Shown: positions 21,092 to 34,187 of the stretch, piece after piece
Layout of the letters: every line of letters begins with the position of its first letter
Position numbering within the stretch: the first letter of the stretch is position 1
DNA from: Oenanthe sinensis
Lineage: Eukaryota; Streptophyta; Magnoliopsida; Apiales; Apiaceae
DNA length: 64,000 bases
Direction of reading: 5' to 3'
NCBI GenBank assembly: GCA_028671895.1
Contig: JAPMAC010000221.1
Coordinates: 9,796,001 to 9,860,000, forward strand
Translations under genes and position numbers: made by a program
Notes under the pieces: generated by a model
Told to the model about the DNA's origin: nothing
Seen by the model: only the letters and a program-made list of their open reading frames with translations
Database searches by the model: none

Positions 21092-22349
21092 TGAAAGGCA
21101 TAGGTGTACTAACTTGTAACACTTAATTACTATGTAACTCAACTAGGTAAAAGATAAAACAACAGCAAAACAAGAGAAACTGAAGAAGCACATGGAATCA
21201 ATCAACTGAAGAAATGGTAATGATACTTGGTAACTACAAGTAACTAATTTGATTAATCCAGAATGCCTAAGTGAGAAGAAGTTCAATCTCAGTATTGCTC
21301 ATGCCCTAACTTATCTAATGGAGAATCAAATTAATGTCAAAGAAGTATCAAGAAGACCAAAGTGATTTCATGTAATGCATCTCAACAACTGGATAATGTA
21401 AAGATTAATCAACAAATGAGAACTGACATTCAGAAGCAAGAACCCCTTCAAGACTAGTCACTTATGAACCAGACCATTGCATCAAGTGTCAGGACATTGA
21501 AGGTAAGTTCATGTCAGTGATAGAAGATCTCATTTGAATGGAGTGAGGAAAAGAAATTGAAGAAGCTAGGGAGACTTACTCATAAAGGTTAATCCACAAT
21601 TAGTCACTAAAGAAAGTCAACATTGAATGAGTACATTGTTGCCAAGGCAAATGTCGATCCACAGCAGATCGAGATGCGGATCGAGATTTATAATTGAAGT
21701 AAAACATCAAGGCAAATCTCGATACATGATAGATCGAGATCGAGATTCTCACAGATTAAGATCGAGATCCTCACAGATCGAGATCGAGATTTTTATAGAT
21801 CGAGATCGAGATTTTCTCAGATCGAGATTGAGATCGAGATTGAAATCCAAGATCGAGATTGAGTTGAATCCAGGCCGAGATCGAGATGCGGGTTGACATG
21901 TAGCATTCAATGTTCAAGGGACAAGTGGCTTACTATGAACGGTTGATCCAGAGTGGTTGGGAGAGTACTTTTTGTTGTCGAGTCCTGATTGAGCCACGTA
22001 CACAAAAAGGACAAGATCAAGTCTACACGACATTATAAAAGTAGCACTTTGTTTTATTTATAAAAATAGCAATCTCTGTATTTACTACTGAATATTTTTC
22101 AAAGAGAGCATTTACTGTAAAAAGAAAGTGAGAGAGAATCAGTTGAATCAAGCTTTAATTGCTGTATTTATTGTTCAACTGATTATGATGCTTTTATGAA
22201 TGTTGTAGCAAATCCTTCAATGAATATAAAGATATATTCTTGAAATTCTGTGTCATCATTTATTACCTGCATTTATTTTATATTCTCTCATTATTTAAAA
22301 CAGTTGTATTCACCCCCCCCCCCCCCTCTACAACACTTTGGACCTAACA
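21092..22349 (+). repeat. Element A 3' LTR
   Basis: 1258 bp, starting TGAAAGGCATAGG and ending GGACCTAACA, followed by the CACCC target duplication. It carries the GATCGAGAT array at 21653-21890 and TATAAAA at 22034. Confidence 0.93.
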
Positions 22350-22354
22350 CACCC

Positions 22355-23640
22355 TGTAAATAGTGAAGATGTAAGGGAACAAAGTACCCACGAGGAGGAC
22401 ATTGACCCTGAGGACTACAATGAGTTCGATGGGGAAGATTATGAGGAGGAGGAAGATACGGACTCAAGCACCCTGGGTCATAGTCAAAACAAAAATCAGA
22501 ACCAGAATCGCCAAGGAGAAAACTAAAATGTGAACCCCGTGAACTTGTTCGTGAATTTTCTTAGGTAACATGTCCACCCCAATCCAATTCAGCCACCACC
22601 AGTTCCCCGCAACTCAGTTGCCAATTTCTTCCGAGCCTTTAAGTCATTGAGACCACCTGAGTTTTAAGAAACTGCAGACCCAGTAGAGGCAATGGCCTGG
22701 CTAAAGGAAATAGAGAAGTCATTTGAGATACTACAGGTAGAGGAGGGGCAAAAGACAGTCTTCGCCACTTACCTCCTAAAAGGGGAGACAAACTTCTGGT
22801 AGGAAGCTAAGAAGAACTTGGAGGGAGGATGAGTAGTAGCATATGAAAGGTTCTTTCAGCTATTTCTGGAGAAGTATTTCCCCAAATTCATGGAAAACCA
22901 GATGGAGCTGAAATTTCTGGAGTTGAAGCAGAACAACCTAACCGTAGCCGAGTATGAAACAAAGTTTACTGAATTGTCTAGGTTCGTGCCAGATTTTGTA
23001 AACACGGACGAGAAAAGGGCTAGGAGGTTTCAACAAGGATTAAAACAGTGGATTCAGAACCGAGTGGAAATACTTGAGTTAACTGACTATGCCATGTTGG
23101 TGCATAAAGCTTCGATCGTAGAGGCTGGAAGTGATATGATCCAAAAGGGAAGATATGGTAAGAAGATGAAGACAGATAGCCAGCGTGGAGGTTCAGCAAG
23201 TGGGAACTTTCCGAGTAAATTTAATCGGGGACAATGATCAGTTTAGAAAGAATCCCAGATTCAAGAGAGCTGAAAGTGTGAGTGTCAGCCAGGGCGACAT
23301 GCACCAAGGGGTGTCATACTCCAACAAATCACGACCCCCACTGCCAGATTGCAAGACATGTGGCAATAAACATATGGGCGTGTGTAGTAAGGCGTGGATT
23401 ACATGTTTTAAGCGTGGATGGGTTGGGCATTTCTCAATTAGTTGCCCTCAGAATAACATGGCTTGTTACAACTGTAGACAGTTGGGGTACCTGAAGAAGG
23501 ACTGTAAGTCATCCAAACCAACGTTCTCGAGGCAAAGCGGGACCGCTTCCAATAAGATCCCTACTGCTAGGACCTTCAATATGACATTGAAGGATGCTGT
23601 GAAGAACACAGATGTAATTGGAGGTACACTTACATCTTAA
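22355..23640 (+). pseudogene. Element E Gag (Ty3/gypsy), broken
   Basis: It continues the frame opened at 7665. It has an acidic N-terminal segment (EEDIDPEDYNEFDGEDYEEE), then a Retrotrans_gag-type capsid region. That region includes DPVEAMAWLKEIEKSFEI, a degenerate YFPKFMENQMELKFLELKQ block and FTELSRFVPDFV. Two CCHC-like knuckles follow (CFKRGWVGHFSISC and CYNCRQLGYLKKDC). The first has lost one Cys and the second its His. Stops at about 22524, 22565, 22665, 22800 and 22831 and a frameshift near 23185-23236 inactivate it. Confidence 0.85.
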
Positions 23641-26600
23641 TGAAGAACCGCTAAAATTGAATCTTAAGGCAGAACCGCTAAAAGACAAAGATTTTGCAAC
23701 CAAATCTTTTATTTCTCAAGATTTTGCACACAAATTGAATCTTAAGGCAGAACCGCTAAAAGACCCCTTACGGGTAGAAATAGCCAATCGGGAAGTCATT
23801 CCTGTCAACCAGGTATACACTAACTGCGAACTAGAGATAGAAGGGAAGCGATTCATTTTAGACTTGATTCCTTTTGTACTAGGGGAGTTTGATGTCATTT
23901 TAGGCATAGATTGGCTGACGAGTTGTGAAGCCAGTATTGATTGTAAGGGAAAAAAGTGTGGATAAAGTTGTCAAACCAGATGGAAGTGGTGCTTAGAGGT
24001 CAGAGGCAGACTAAAATGTTCTTAACCAGGATACAGGTGAAAAGGTTGTTGCGTGAAGGGTGTGAGGCTTACTTGGCCCATGTAGTGGACATAGAGAAGG
24101 AAATACCCAGGATAAGTGACATAGCCGTTGTTAATGAATTGGGGGATGTATTCTCAGATGACCTTCCAGGATTACCACCCGATAGAGACATAGAGTTTTC
24201 CATAGAGTTAGCGCCAGGGACGACACCAGTATCAAAGGCTCCTTACCGGTTAGCTCCTATAGAAATGAAAGAATTTGCCACCTAGCTATAAGAGCTATTG
24301 GAAAAAGGGATGATTCGACCAAGTGTGTCCCTATGGGGTGTACCAGTGTTGTTTGTCAAGAAGAAGGATGAAAGTATGAGATTATGCATAGACTATCGAG
24401 AACACAACAAGCTAACCATCAAGAATAAATACCCCTTACCGAGAATAGATGATTTGTTTGACTAATTGAAAGATGTCACCTACTTTTCAAAGATCGACCT
24501 AAGAACCGGATATCACCAATTGAAGATTAAACCAGAGGATATTCTAAAGACGGCCTTCCGCACCCGATACGGGCACTATGAGTTTTTGGTGATGGACCTA
24601 ATAAACCAAGTTTTTAAGAAGTATCTGGACAAGTTTGTTATAGTCTTCCTAGGCAACATATTGATCTACTCAAGGAAAAAGGAAGAGCATGAAGAACATT
24701 TAAGAATAGTACTGGAAATATTGAGAAATGAGAAGTTCTACGCTAAATTTTCAAAATGTGAGTTTTGGTTGAAGGAAATTCAATTTTTGGGACACGTGAT
24801 AAGTAGTAAGGGTGTGTTAGTCGACCCTGCTAAGATTGAATCTATTTCAAATTGGGAAAGGCTGACTACGCCAACTGAAGTAAGAAGTTGTGTGGGCTTA
24901 GCAGGATATTACAAGAAATTCGTTCAGGACTTTGCTAAGATAACCACCCCATTAACGAGACACACCCATAAAACTGAGAAGTTTAAATGGACCAAAAATA
25001 TGAAGAGAGTTTTCGAGAGTTGAAAAAGAGGTTAATTACTGCGCCAGTGCTAGCACTCCCAAATGAGAAGGGAGATTTCATGATTTTTAGCGACGCATCT
25101 CATAAGGGACTAGGTTGTGTATTGATGCAACATGGCAAGGTAATTGCTATGCATCCTGACAACTGAAGAAGTATGAGGTAAGATACCCCACACATGACTT
25201 AGAATTAGCCGTGGTAGTTTTTACATTGAAGATTTAGAGACATTACCTCTACGGAGAGAAGTGTGAGATTTACACTAATCATAAGAGATTTAAATACATC
25301 TTCACTGAAAAAGAACTAAAGATGAAGCAAAGAAGGTGACTAGAGCTGATTAATGATTATGACTGTTCAATTAAATACCACCCTGGGAAGGCCAATGTGG
25401 TGGCTGATACCCTAAGTAGAAAAGAAAATCTGAAAATGATGGTTTATTCTGAAGAATTGATACGAGAGTTTGAACGGATGGAAATAGAAGTTAAATTTTC
25501 TGGGGAAGGTACGGAGACACAAACTGATTGAGAAAATAAGGATATGTCAAGAAAAGACGTTGGAGAAAAAAGAAGAGAATATGAGCGGAGATGAATGAAG
25601 ATGTATTAAGGATGAGAGAGCGATCCTAAAATTTGCTAATAGGATTTGGATTCCTGATGTTCAGGAACTGAAAGATGAGGTGTTGAATGAGGCACACAAC
25701 TCTAGGTTCTCTATTTACCCCGGAGGTACTAAGATGTATAAAGATCTAAGAAAGCACTATTGGTGGCCGAATACGAAGAGAGATATTGCCGAATGGGTAA
25801 ATAAGTGTTTGACCTGTCAGAAAGTGAAAGCGGAACACCAAAGACCGAGTGGACTTTTACAGCCCCTGGAGATTCCAGAATGGAAATGAGAGCACATTGC
25901 AATGGATTTTGTGGTGGGGTTACTAGGACGAAAATGAACCACGATGCTATTTGGGTAATAATTGACTGATTAACAAAGTCAGCACATTTTTTTCCTATCA
26001 ATGAGAGGTATTCAGTTGACCGATTAGTCGAGCTTTATTTGAAAGAAATAGTGGTCCATCATGGAGTTCCAGTAGAAATTGTGTCGGATAGAGACCCAAG
26101 GTTCAATTCTAGATTTTGGAGAAGCTTCCAAGACTGCTTAGGAACCAAACTGAACATGAGCACCGCTTACCATCCCTAAAATGACGGACAAAGTGAGAGA
26201 ACCATCCAAATAGTAGAAGATATGTTGAGAGTCTATGCCATAGACTTCAAGGGTAGTTGGGATAATTACTTGCCATTAATTGATTTTTCCTACAACAATA
26301 GTTATCATGCCAGCATAGGAATGCCCCCTTACGAAGCCTTGTATGGCAGGAAGTGTCGATCACCACTATGTTGGGACGAAGTAGGTGAACGTAAGATGTT
26401 GGAACCCGAATTGGTCCAATAAACCAAGGAGATAATAGATGTTATCAGAAAGTGACAGTGGCAGCTCAAGACAGACAACACAAGTATGCAGATCAAGCTA
26501 GAAAAGACAGGGAGTATAAAATGGGAGATTTAGTGTTACTAAAAGTGTCCCCGTGGAAAGGATTGATGAGGTTTGGTAAGAAAGGAAAGTTAAGTCCCAG

Positions 26601-26943
26601 ATTTATTGGACCGTTTGAGATTCTGAATCTCATCGGGAAGGTAGCATATGAGTTAGCCTTACCCCCAAACCTGCAACAGGTCCATAACGTATTCCATGTG
26701 TCCATGTTGTAACAATATCACTCGGATTCCAAACACGTGATAGAGTACGACAACGTGGAAATCCAACCAAACTTGTCTTATGAAGAACATGCGATGGAGA
26801 TCATGGATCGAAAGGAACAAGTGTTGAGAAACAAAGTCGTTAGATTAGTAAGAGTGTTGTGGAGGAATCAGAACATCGAAGAATTAACATGGGAATTAGA
26901 AAGTGTCATGCTAGAAAAGTACCCTCACCTGTTTTCAAGTTAG
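23641..26943 (+). pseudogene. Element E Pol with C-terminal chromodomain (Ty3/gypsy chromovirus), broken
   Basis: Domains in order are protease remnant (to ~23965), RT (24090-25020), RNase H (25020-25440), integrase zinc finger (25680-25890), integrase core (25890-26420) and chromodomain (26737-26943). The protease region keeps ATKSFISQDFAHKLNL and VILGIDWL but lacks the DSG of DSGAT; a direct repeat (TTGAATCTTAAGGCAGAACC at about 23657 and 23735) replaces it. RT keeps YHQLKIKPEDI and FLGHVIS, but the metal-binding box reads VFLGNILIYS instead of the usual DD, and a short deletion follows FLVM. The integrase finger retains the HHCC pattern (ending CLTCQKVK). The last domain has the TWELE and YPHLF signature of Tekay-type chromoviruses, which target chromatin. 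Many stops make it dead. Confidence 0.88.
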
Positions 26944-26977
26944 ATTCCGGGACGGAATCCTTTTAAGGAGATGAGAC

Positions 26978-29758
26978 TGTAATATTCCTAATTTTCAGTA
27001 CTTTCTGAAACTTTTGTTAATGAATAGTAAATACACGTTATAAGTAAAAACGATCGTGTCACCTTAATTACATGTCGAAAAGTAGAGTTTTGAAGCCGTA
27101 TCATTAATATGTGATACAAATGAGTGTATGTAAATCTCATCAGAATTCAGGGATTCATAACAAGAAAATATTTTGTAATTCGTATTTTCAAGTTAGTCTA
27201 CGTAATATACGTAGTACTTTTATAATATGTTTTATCCGACGAATCGCAATTAAACTCTTTCGAATGATTAGGACAGAGTTGAAATAGGAGTATATATGAA
27301 ATAACAATTACAAAATGGTGTTTTGGTGGGTATTCGATATATTAGAATTCCTGGAATAAGTAATAGTTAATAAACTCGTCTTAGCGGATCGTTACGAAAA
27401 CGTATCTTAAATTACTTCCTTAAATTAGTAAACAACCAAAATTTTAAATAAAACAAGTGAGAATACTTGCCTTATTTGGTGTATGAAGGAAGCTAGTATG
27501 CTTGATCAAAGTCAAAGAAGACCAAAGTTGACTTGCCCTTTTATATATAGTTAAAAAGCCAACTAACAGATTAACATTTATCAAAAATAGAAAAATCAAG
27601 CAAAACCCCCCTTTTTGAAGAGAAGCTCTCAGCCAAGGTGAAGAAGAAGGAGAGAAAAATTCAAACCTCATACAACTCTTGCTAGATCATCTTGTTTAGT
27701 AGCTCAAAAGAAATGTATACACTAACCTAACAACAATCCATGCTTGCTTCAAGTACCCATCCATGCATACTCTTGTTTTTCTATGAAATACAAGATGATG
27801 AATAGTAACTTTTCATATAGATAAAATACAAAACTCATGATTTATGATTCCTTAAGCTTGGTTAGTGTTTGATAAGTTTTATTTGGAGTATGGGTAGTTG
27901 TTGTTATGCATACAAAGCCATGGAAAATCATGAGTTAGCCATTTGATGAATTCATCATTTTGTATGCTATGTTTTGGTTATGATCATAGTATAAAGCTTT
28001 ATTATTTTATTGATTATAGTTGTGAAATGAGGAAATTATTTGATTAAGTTTTGGTGGATTAAAATGGTATTGAATGGATATGAAATGAGTTAGTTGTTAT
28101 GAAGTGGTATAATGGTTTTGGAAATGAGATGAGTTGATGGATGAATTTTATGAATTTTTGGTAATAACTGGATGATTGGAAAAATGAGAAATCACTTGGG
28201 ATTGCTTGATTATATATTCAAGTATTATTATAAAATGTGATGGAGTTTCTTGGGTTGCATTTGAGTAGTTTAAAAATTGGAAAACATTGAGCGTACAAAC
28301 GTCGTAATGGCCATTTTATTTGAGACTTAAACTTCCCAGGGGACCCATAGGGGATAACCTACATTCCTAGACCAGTTCTGGCCATGATTGCGTAAAGGAC
28401 GGTCTCTAGATCGTTTACGCATAAATTTCATGTCAATCGGAGTTACGAGAAAAAGTTATGTATTAATTAGTAACGATAGCGCAGAATCTTGAAAATCTGT
28501 TTTCACCTAACTTGGAGGCTATGACAACACTAGCTAGGCTACTCCATAAAATCTTGAACTTTTATTTAAAATATTAGGGATATCTAGGAACATCTGGAAC
28601 GGGGTTTCAGATTAAACGGATTAAAAACCAATTTATTAAAATTGTTAGAGTCAAGTAGATGCAAGAAGGAACCCTTGTAGAACTTGCTTGTTTGGACCTT
28701 AATTAAACTACGATATAAGTAAGGTTTCGAGGCTAGATTAAAAAGAGAACCCTTAACGAAAGTTGTTAAGAATTGTTATGAGATCATAACTAGCTAAAGA
28801 ACCAGGCTAAAACTCGTTAGCAAGATAAACTAATGTGCATTCACGAGTATGTATAAGTAGAGCTAAAACTCTAAAAGTTCTTATAATTGACCGTAATTTA
28901 TGTTTCTGTTTCATAGCAACTCGTAGCAAGCAAGGACCAACCACCCACCGCACCAACTGCTCAGGCAAGTTTTTAAAATTCTTGACTTTATAACAAGTTA
29001 TTGGTTATAAAGCTCTATTGTGTTTGAATTCCTGTATCAGTTAGAACTATTTCACCTTTGGTTGCATAGTTCGTTCGCGACTCTGAATTTCTCGAAAAGT
29101 TAGAGGACGCATACTATTAGTTGAGTATAACTGAATCAAGTGTCGAGTTACATCTTTCATACTCGACCGTTGACCGAGAGTAGTCTGCTACTTTTCGACC
29201 TTAAGTCATTATTATTCAGGGATCTTTCCCTAGAATATATATTTCGATATTAATTGATGAGATATAAAGATTATTTATTATTGATTAATATCCCTTAAAT
29301 ATTTTTGAATAATATTTACTGTTGATTAAATATTATTTAAAGAGTTTATATAGTATTTAAATATTGATTAAATACTTATAGTTCTTTATGAATTATTTAA
29401 ATATTATTTAATATCGATTAAATATTATTTAAATATCTTGGGTTCTTTGGATTATTAAATATTATTTATTATTGATTAAATAGTATTTAAATATTTTGGT
29501 CCTTTTAAAATTAATTAAATATTTTAATTTTATATTCTTATATATTCTTTAATAATATTTAAGGATTATTTGAAGTTTCTTAATTAGTAATTAGATGTTA
29601 TTGGATCTTTAAAAATATTCTGGAGCTATCTACAATTCTTTGAATATTATTTTCAATTAAATAATAATTTCCGAGCTATGACTCAAATATTCTATAATTA
29701 CTTGTGAGTCAATAACTCCGCATTAGGGAACGAACATTCAACTTTGACGTTCTTCCCT

Positions 29759-29791
<33 letters not shown>

Positions 29792-32242
29792 TTGTATGGA
29801 CTATTGGTCCACTCGATTGAATACTCTCCACTAAAGTTATTTTATTTCCTTATAGCGACTCTCTGGTCGTGTTCTTGAGTCTTCTTGATTCGATTATCTC
29901 TATCTTATTCATTAGTTGACGGAGAGTCAACCCACATACTCTGAGATTATTTCCACCTCATTTCGGGAGCAAATCTATTATCTGATGTTGAAATCCTAGA
30001 AATGATAGTTGTTATTCTGGAATGTTAGGTTAAATTTCCCTTCCAGACTTATTGATTTCATATATTCAAAGGGGACTGGAGATAAGAGTGTAAGAGGCTT
30101 GTGTGTGGCACAGTCCATCAGAGCGTAAGAGGCCGATGTGCTGCCTGGGGTGATGAGCTATTGCGAATCATCCTTCTACTAGTAGAGAAAGTGACGAATA
30201 TTTCTATTGTACAATATAACTGATCATCGTGTACAATAGGGCGTGGTGAATTCTCCAAATTAGTCCCTTCTTCCAATTAGAATTTGACGTTGCACTGTAA
30301 CGAAAGCCTAGGTGCTTAGTTACCGATAGTGTTAACGGGAATTGCAGAAACTTATGATTCTTTTCACAGTATCTAGAACTGTCTACCACCAAAAAATAGG
30401 CCAAAATTACTGGTCTAATTTACATATTATTATTGTCTCACTGTCATGTTTATATTGTTGATTATTTACTTGCTGAGCATTGTAGCTCACTCTTACTTAT
30501 TTTACCCTTTCAAACACAACATGTTAGGTCCAAAAGTTTTGTAGAGGGGGGGGGGGGTGAATACAACTTTTCAAATTAATGAAGCAATAAGTACTTTGTA
30601 ATAAATGAACACAATGATTCAAGGAATATATGTCTTATATATAACTTGAAGGGGTTGCTATAACATTCATTACAATAGTACAACAGAAGTAAAGAGGGTA
30701 GTAAATGATACTAAGCTCTGTGAATACTCTCTCTCTCTCTTTTACAAGTGTTTCTCTCAATATTGCTCTCTTTAAAATGTTACCCGAGTACTTCTATTTA
30801 TACTACTTGTAATCTATGACTTGTAGTCTTCAACAGATAAGATATGAGTGGTCCAATGTTGTCCACGTAAATCTTATCTTGTCTTGAAAGCTTGGAAATA
30901 GCCAACCAGATGATGTCATGTGTCATGTTGAAATTGTCCTCTATGTAGTACTTCTACATAGGAATTTCTACTTGTCATCTCGAACATTTAAGTAGAACTT
31001 CTACATAGGAATTTTTTACTTGTCATCTCGACCATTTTTTAAGTAGAATTTCTACATAGGAATTTCTACATAGGCTCTATCTCGAATATTCTAAGTAGAA
31101 CTTCTACATAGGAATTTCGAGATAGAAATGTTCTACTTGCAGAATTTCTACTTGGCTCTAAGTAGAAACTTATCTAGAATTTCTAGATAGAAATTTCTAC
31201 TTAGGTTCCCTTGTAAGTACTTAGAGAAATTCTGGGCTTCAACTAGAAACTTCAATGCAACATCCTGAACTTGTGATTTCTTCTTGTCTTCTATATTCTT
31301 CAATAAGTTCTTGAACATGGATTTCTATTACTGACATAAACTTGCTATCAATGTCCTGACACTTGATGCAATGGTCTGGTTCATAAGTGACTAGTCTTGA
31401 TAGGGTTCTTGCTTCTGAATAGATTACCATATTCAATTAGTAATGTGGCTTTCCAATTGTCGCTTTCCTGATTCTTCACTTGAAATCAATTAGTCTAATT
31501 GATATTGATTGTTATGATCTTGATTCTTTAAGTTACACATCACTGAGGCATGAACAACTTTAACTTAAACTTCTTCCAGTGATTTCATCTTTGATTGATC
31601 ATAATTAACCATGTTAAATTGTATCAATTACCTTGTCTTCAATTTGTATAGATTTCTTTGTGACTTCTTGTTCTTGATTGTCTTCCGGTTAAGTATCTTT
31701 TCTTTAGTTGAGTTACATTACATATAGTGTTACAAGTTTAGACACTCTGCCTTTCACAATAGCTGAAGAAAATGTCACACCTCGTGCACTGTACTCTCCG
31801 CAAGAGAGTTCCAAGGGCAAGGACCCCCTATGATAGGCTTCTCAGTTCCATTACTGAGGTAGGGAAAATGAGTAAACTAGGCCTTCAGCTTTTGATAGTC
31901 AGGTTTATCTTCAAGTACTGTTTATGTAAATATATGTAACCTTATACAACTTAATCAACTTTTGGTTGATGTTATAATTTCTTGCAGAAGCTGTAATCAG
32001 TAGTACAAACTCAAGAATGTTATAACTGAGAATGTAATGACAAGGATTTAAATATGTAAATTAATGCAATTTCATTTTCTGAGACTATGGCTCGCGTGTG
32101 TTAAAGTGTTTGGGGTCATCAGCATGTCATTTACTTTAAGATTATTAAACTGTTATTATATTATTAATGAATTACAAATGCATAAATATTGGAAATTGGA
32201 TTGTGACAACCTGGATCTCCGACCCCGGGTCTGGGGACGTCA
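26978..32242 (+). repeat. Element E 3' LTR, ~4.0 kb, interrupted by solo LTR G
   Basis: It starts TGTAATATTCC right after the purine-rich TTTTAAGGAGATGAGAC and ends ACCTGGATCTCCGACCC...GACGTCA, matching the 5' remnant. Removing G (1235 bp plus a 5-bp duplication) leaves about 4.03 kb, long for a chromovirus but within range for the Tekay type. A TATA-like TTATATATAG lies near 27540. 29240-29660 is an AT-rich stretch of iterated TTGATTAAATATTATTTAAATAT, and 29757-29791 is a TA-rich microsatellite. Beyond its terminus lies element F gag, so E inserted into F. Confidence 0.82.
30522..31756 (-). repeat. Solo LTR G (B-related family) in E 3' LTR
   Basis: It starts TGTTAGGTCCAAAAG and ends CTGCCTTTCA, closely similar to B's LTR. 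Target copies are CAACA (30517-30521) and CAATA (31757-31761, one transition); the empty site is preserved in E's 5' LTR near 5883. It holds its own GTAGAATTTCTACATAGG array (30945-31205) and TATTTATA (TATAAATA on the minus strand) at 30795-30802. Confidence 0.9.
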
Positions 32243-32860
32243 TAAATTCTAATTCATAGGTTTTCAGTATTCCATACATAGTTTCTAATGAAAATTTTGT
32301 TAGATCTCTTCCTTCTCTAATAGCGGCAATTTTGTGCTCCAAATGCTCAGGAAGAGTCAGCAAAAATTTTAAGTTCTTTTCTTTTATCTCATAGACCTTT
32401 CCATGTAGCTGTAGTTCATTTATTAGTTTATTAAACATTTCAAAGACCTCAGTTATGCCTTCATTTGGTTTTGACAGAAAAGCTTTATATTGTGAGATCA
32501 ATAGTTGTATTTGGTTTTCTCTTATATCCACTGTGCCTTCACATAGTAGCTCTATGGTTTCCCAAATGTGCTTGGAAGTAGTGCAATTGACAACATTGCT
32601 ATACATGACCATGTCTAGAGAATTAGTCAGTATCAGCATCAGACTATTATCAAAAGCAACTTTCTCTATTTATGTATCAGTGTACTGAGATGGATCTTTT
32701 GGTACCCATGTAGCTGGTATTACCTCTGAGCCACTTGTTGTTTCAGGAACTAGTATGACAGGCATGAAGGGTCCATTCTTCAAGATCTCAGGATACATGT
32801 AGCTTGCAGTCTTGATAATTATCAGTATTTTCTTTTTCCATAGTATCTAGTGTTCTCTAT
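32243..32860 (-). pseudogene. Element F Gag fragment (copia UBN2 domain)
   Basis: Reading leftward from near 32860, this is the N-terminal half of a copia gag, including the segments PFMPVILVPETT, IWETIELLCEGTVDI, LTLPEHLEHKIAAIREG and YGILKTYELEF. A TAA near 32670 interrupts it, and it stops abruptly at 32243 where E's LTR end begins. The homologous block in A is around 9640-10155. The remainder of F's gag and all of its pol are absent from the window. Confidence 0.82.
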
Positions 32861-32939
32861 GAAATGGAGGAATCTTGTTGCTGTTAAGTTTTTAGAAACT
32901 CATTTTGATCTTTGTACTATTTATATGTCAACAGCCTGT

Positions 32940-32951
32940 GCTCTGATACCA
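32940..32951 (-). promoter_or_regulatory. Element F primer-binding site
   Basis: GCTCTGATACCA is the reverse complement of TGGTATCAGAGC, 2 bp from the F LTR. It fixes the orientation of F as minus strand. Confidence 0.9.
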
Positions 32952-32953
32952 CT

Positions 32954-34182
32954 TGTTAGGAATGAGTTATATAAAAATTATAAAATGGGGGGGGGGGTGA
33001 ATGTATGGTTTAAACTTTTTGAACTTTGTGTGTTAAACTGAGCAAGTTGTGATTTGGAAGACACACAAGTTTAAATTACAAACTAATATTGTATTAGATT
33101 GAATTGCTACAAAACTAAGATTAGAGATATGAATCTCATCTTCTTGTTCTTGAAAGATACAAGAAGTGAATACAATGAAAATATTCAACTGACAACTGAT
33201 TTATAAGACTGTGCATAAGCTATATAGGCAACAAGTCTCATTGGCACATGCTCTCACAAGTCATATAGCTAAAACTAGAAATAAACAAAAGATGCTTTAT
33301 ATTTGAACACTATCTATTTCTATCTAACACTTTCTTCTAACAGTACATCACATCTGCATTCTAATCTTCTATCTTTGTCTTGTTCTTCTTTCAAGCTTCT
33401 TTTAGACTTGTCTCTATCTTCACAGGTTTGACTGATCCTGATCATGACAGAGTTTCAAATTACTTGTCTCATTCTTCTGTAAATCTCCTTGAATTTAGCC
33501 TCTTGAATCATTCGAATACTCAGCTTCATTGCACTTCGAGAAGTCGTGATATTGACTTCTCGATCGAGTACTTCTGAGACTTCTCGATTGGTCTTTGTCT
33601 TGATACTTCTCGAATGCCTTATACTTCTCGATTAAATATGGATTTGATGACTTCTCAATTGGACTCAACTTCTTGAATGATCTATTATCATGGACTTCTC
33701 GATTGATCACATTCCTCATACTTCTCGAATGGTTCAATGGCTTACTTCTCGATTTGTTTTCTGGACTTGTCGAATGTATATCATATTTGACACTTCTCGA
33801 ATGACTTCAATTTCTTGACTTCTCGAATGAACACTTCTCGATCGAGTACTTAGCCTTTAAGTATTTTGAGACTTTTCTACCAGTTACACATTTGACCTCT
33901 CGATTGTAGTGACTTCTCGAACAGATATTTGTCTTAAAAGAATTCTCAGACTGCATTCATTATTCTTGAAGAAGTCTTCTTTGTCTAGATGCATGATTCA
34001 ACTTGAATCTTCTATCAGACTTTATTCTTTGACTTTAATTACAACTTGGAATTACAATTTGATCATACTTCTATCTGTAATAGTACATTAAAGTATCTAA
34101 GTCACCAACCTAATACAGAAGTTCTAAATGTGTTACAACAAGACAAGTACATTCAATACAGTAGGCTTGATTTGGTCCAACA
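32954..34182 (-). repeat. Element F 5' LTR
   Basis: 1229 bp, TGTTAGGAATG to GGTCCAACA, followed by ATAAT (34183-34187). It carries the CTTCTCGAWTG array at about 33533-33920. It is 54 bp shorter than the other copy and diverged at many sites, so F is the oldest element in this nest. Confidence 0.88.
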
Positions 34183-34187
34183 ATAAT

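Larger units (their letters stand above)
7697..22349 (+). mobile_element. Element A: Sirevirus-type Ty1/copia retrotransposon, 14.65 kb
   Basis: It has both LTRs, a 5-bp target duplication CACCC, an iMet-type PBS, gag, pol, a third large ORF and a PPT. The large gag, the copia domain order (protease, integrase, RT, RNase H), the extra ORF after pol and the A/G-rich PPT match the Sirevirus group. Seven in-frame stops across the three ORFs and no frameshifts make it non-autonomous. The LTRs differ at about 20 sites over ~1.26 kb by eye, mostly transitions, so the insertion is moderately young. Confidence 0.92.
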
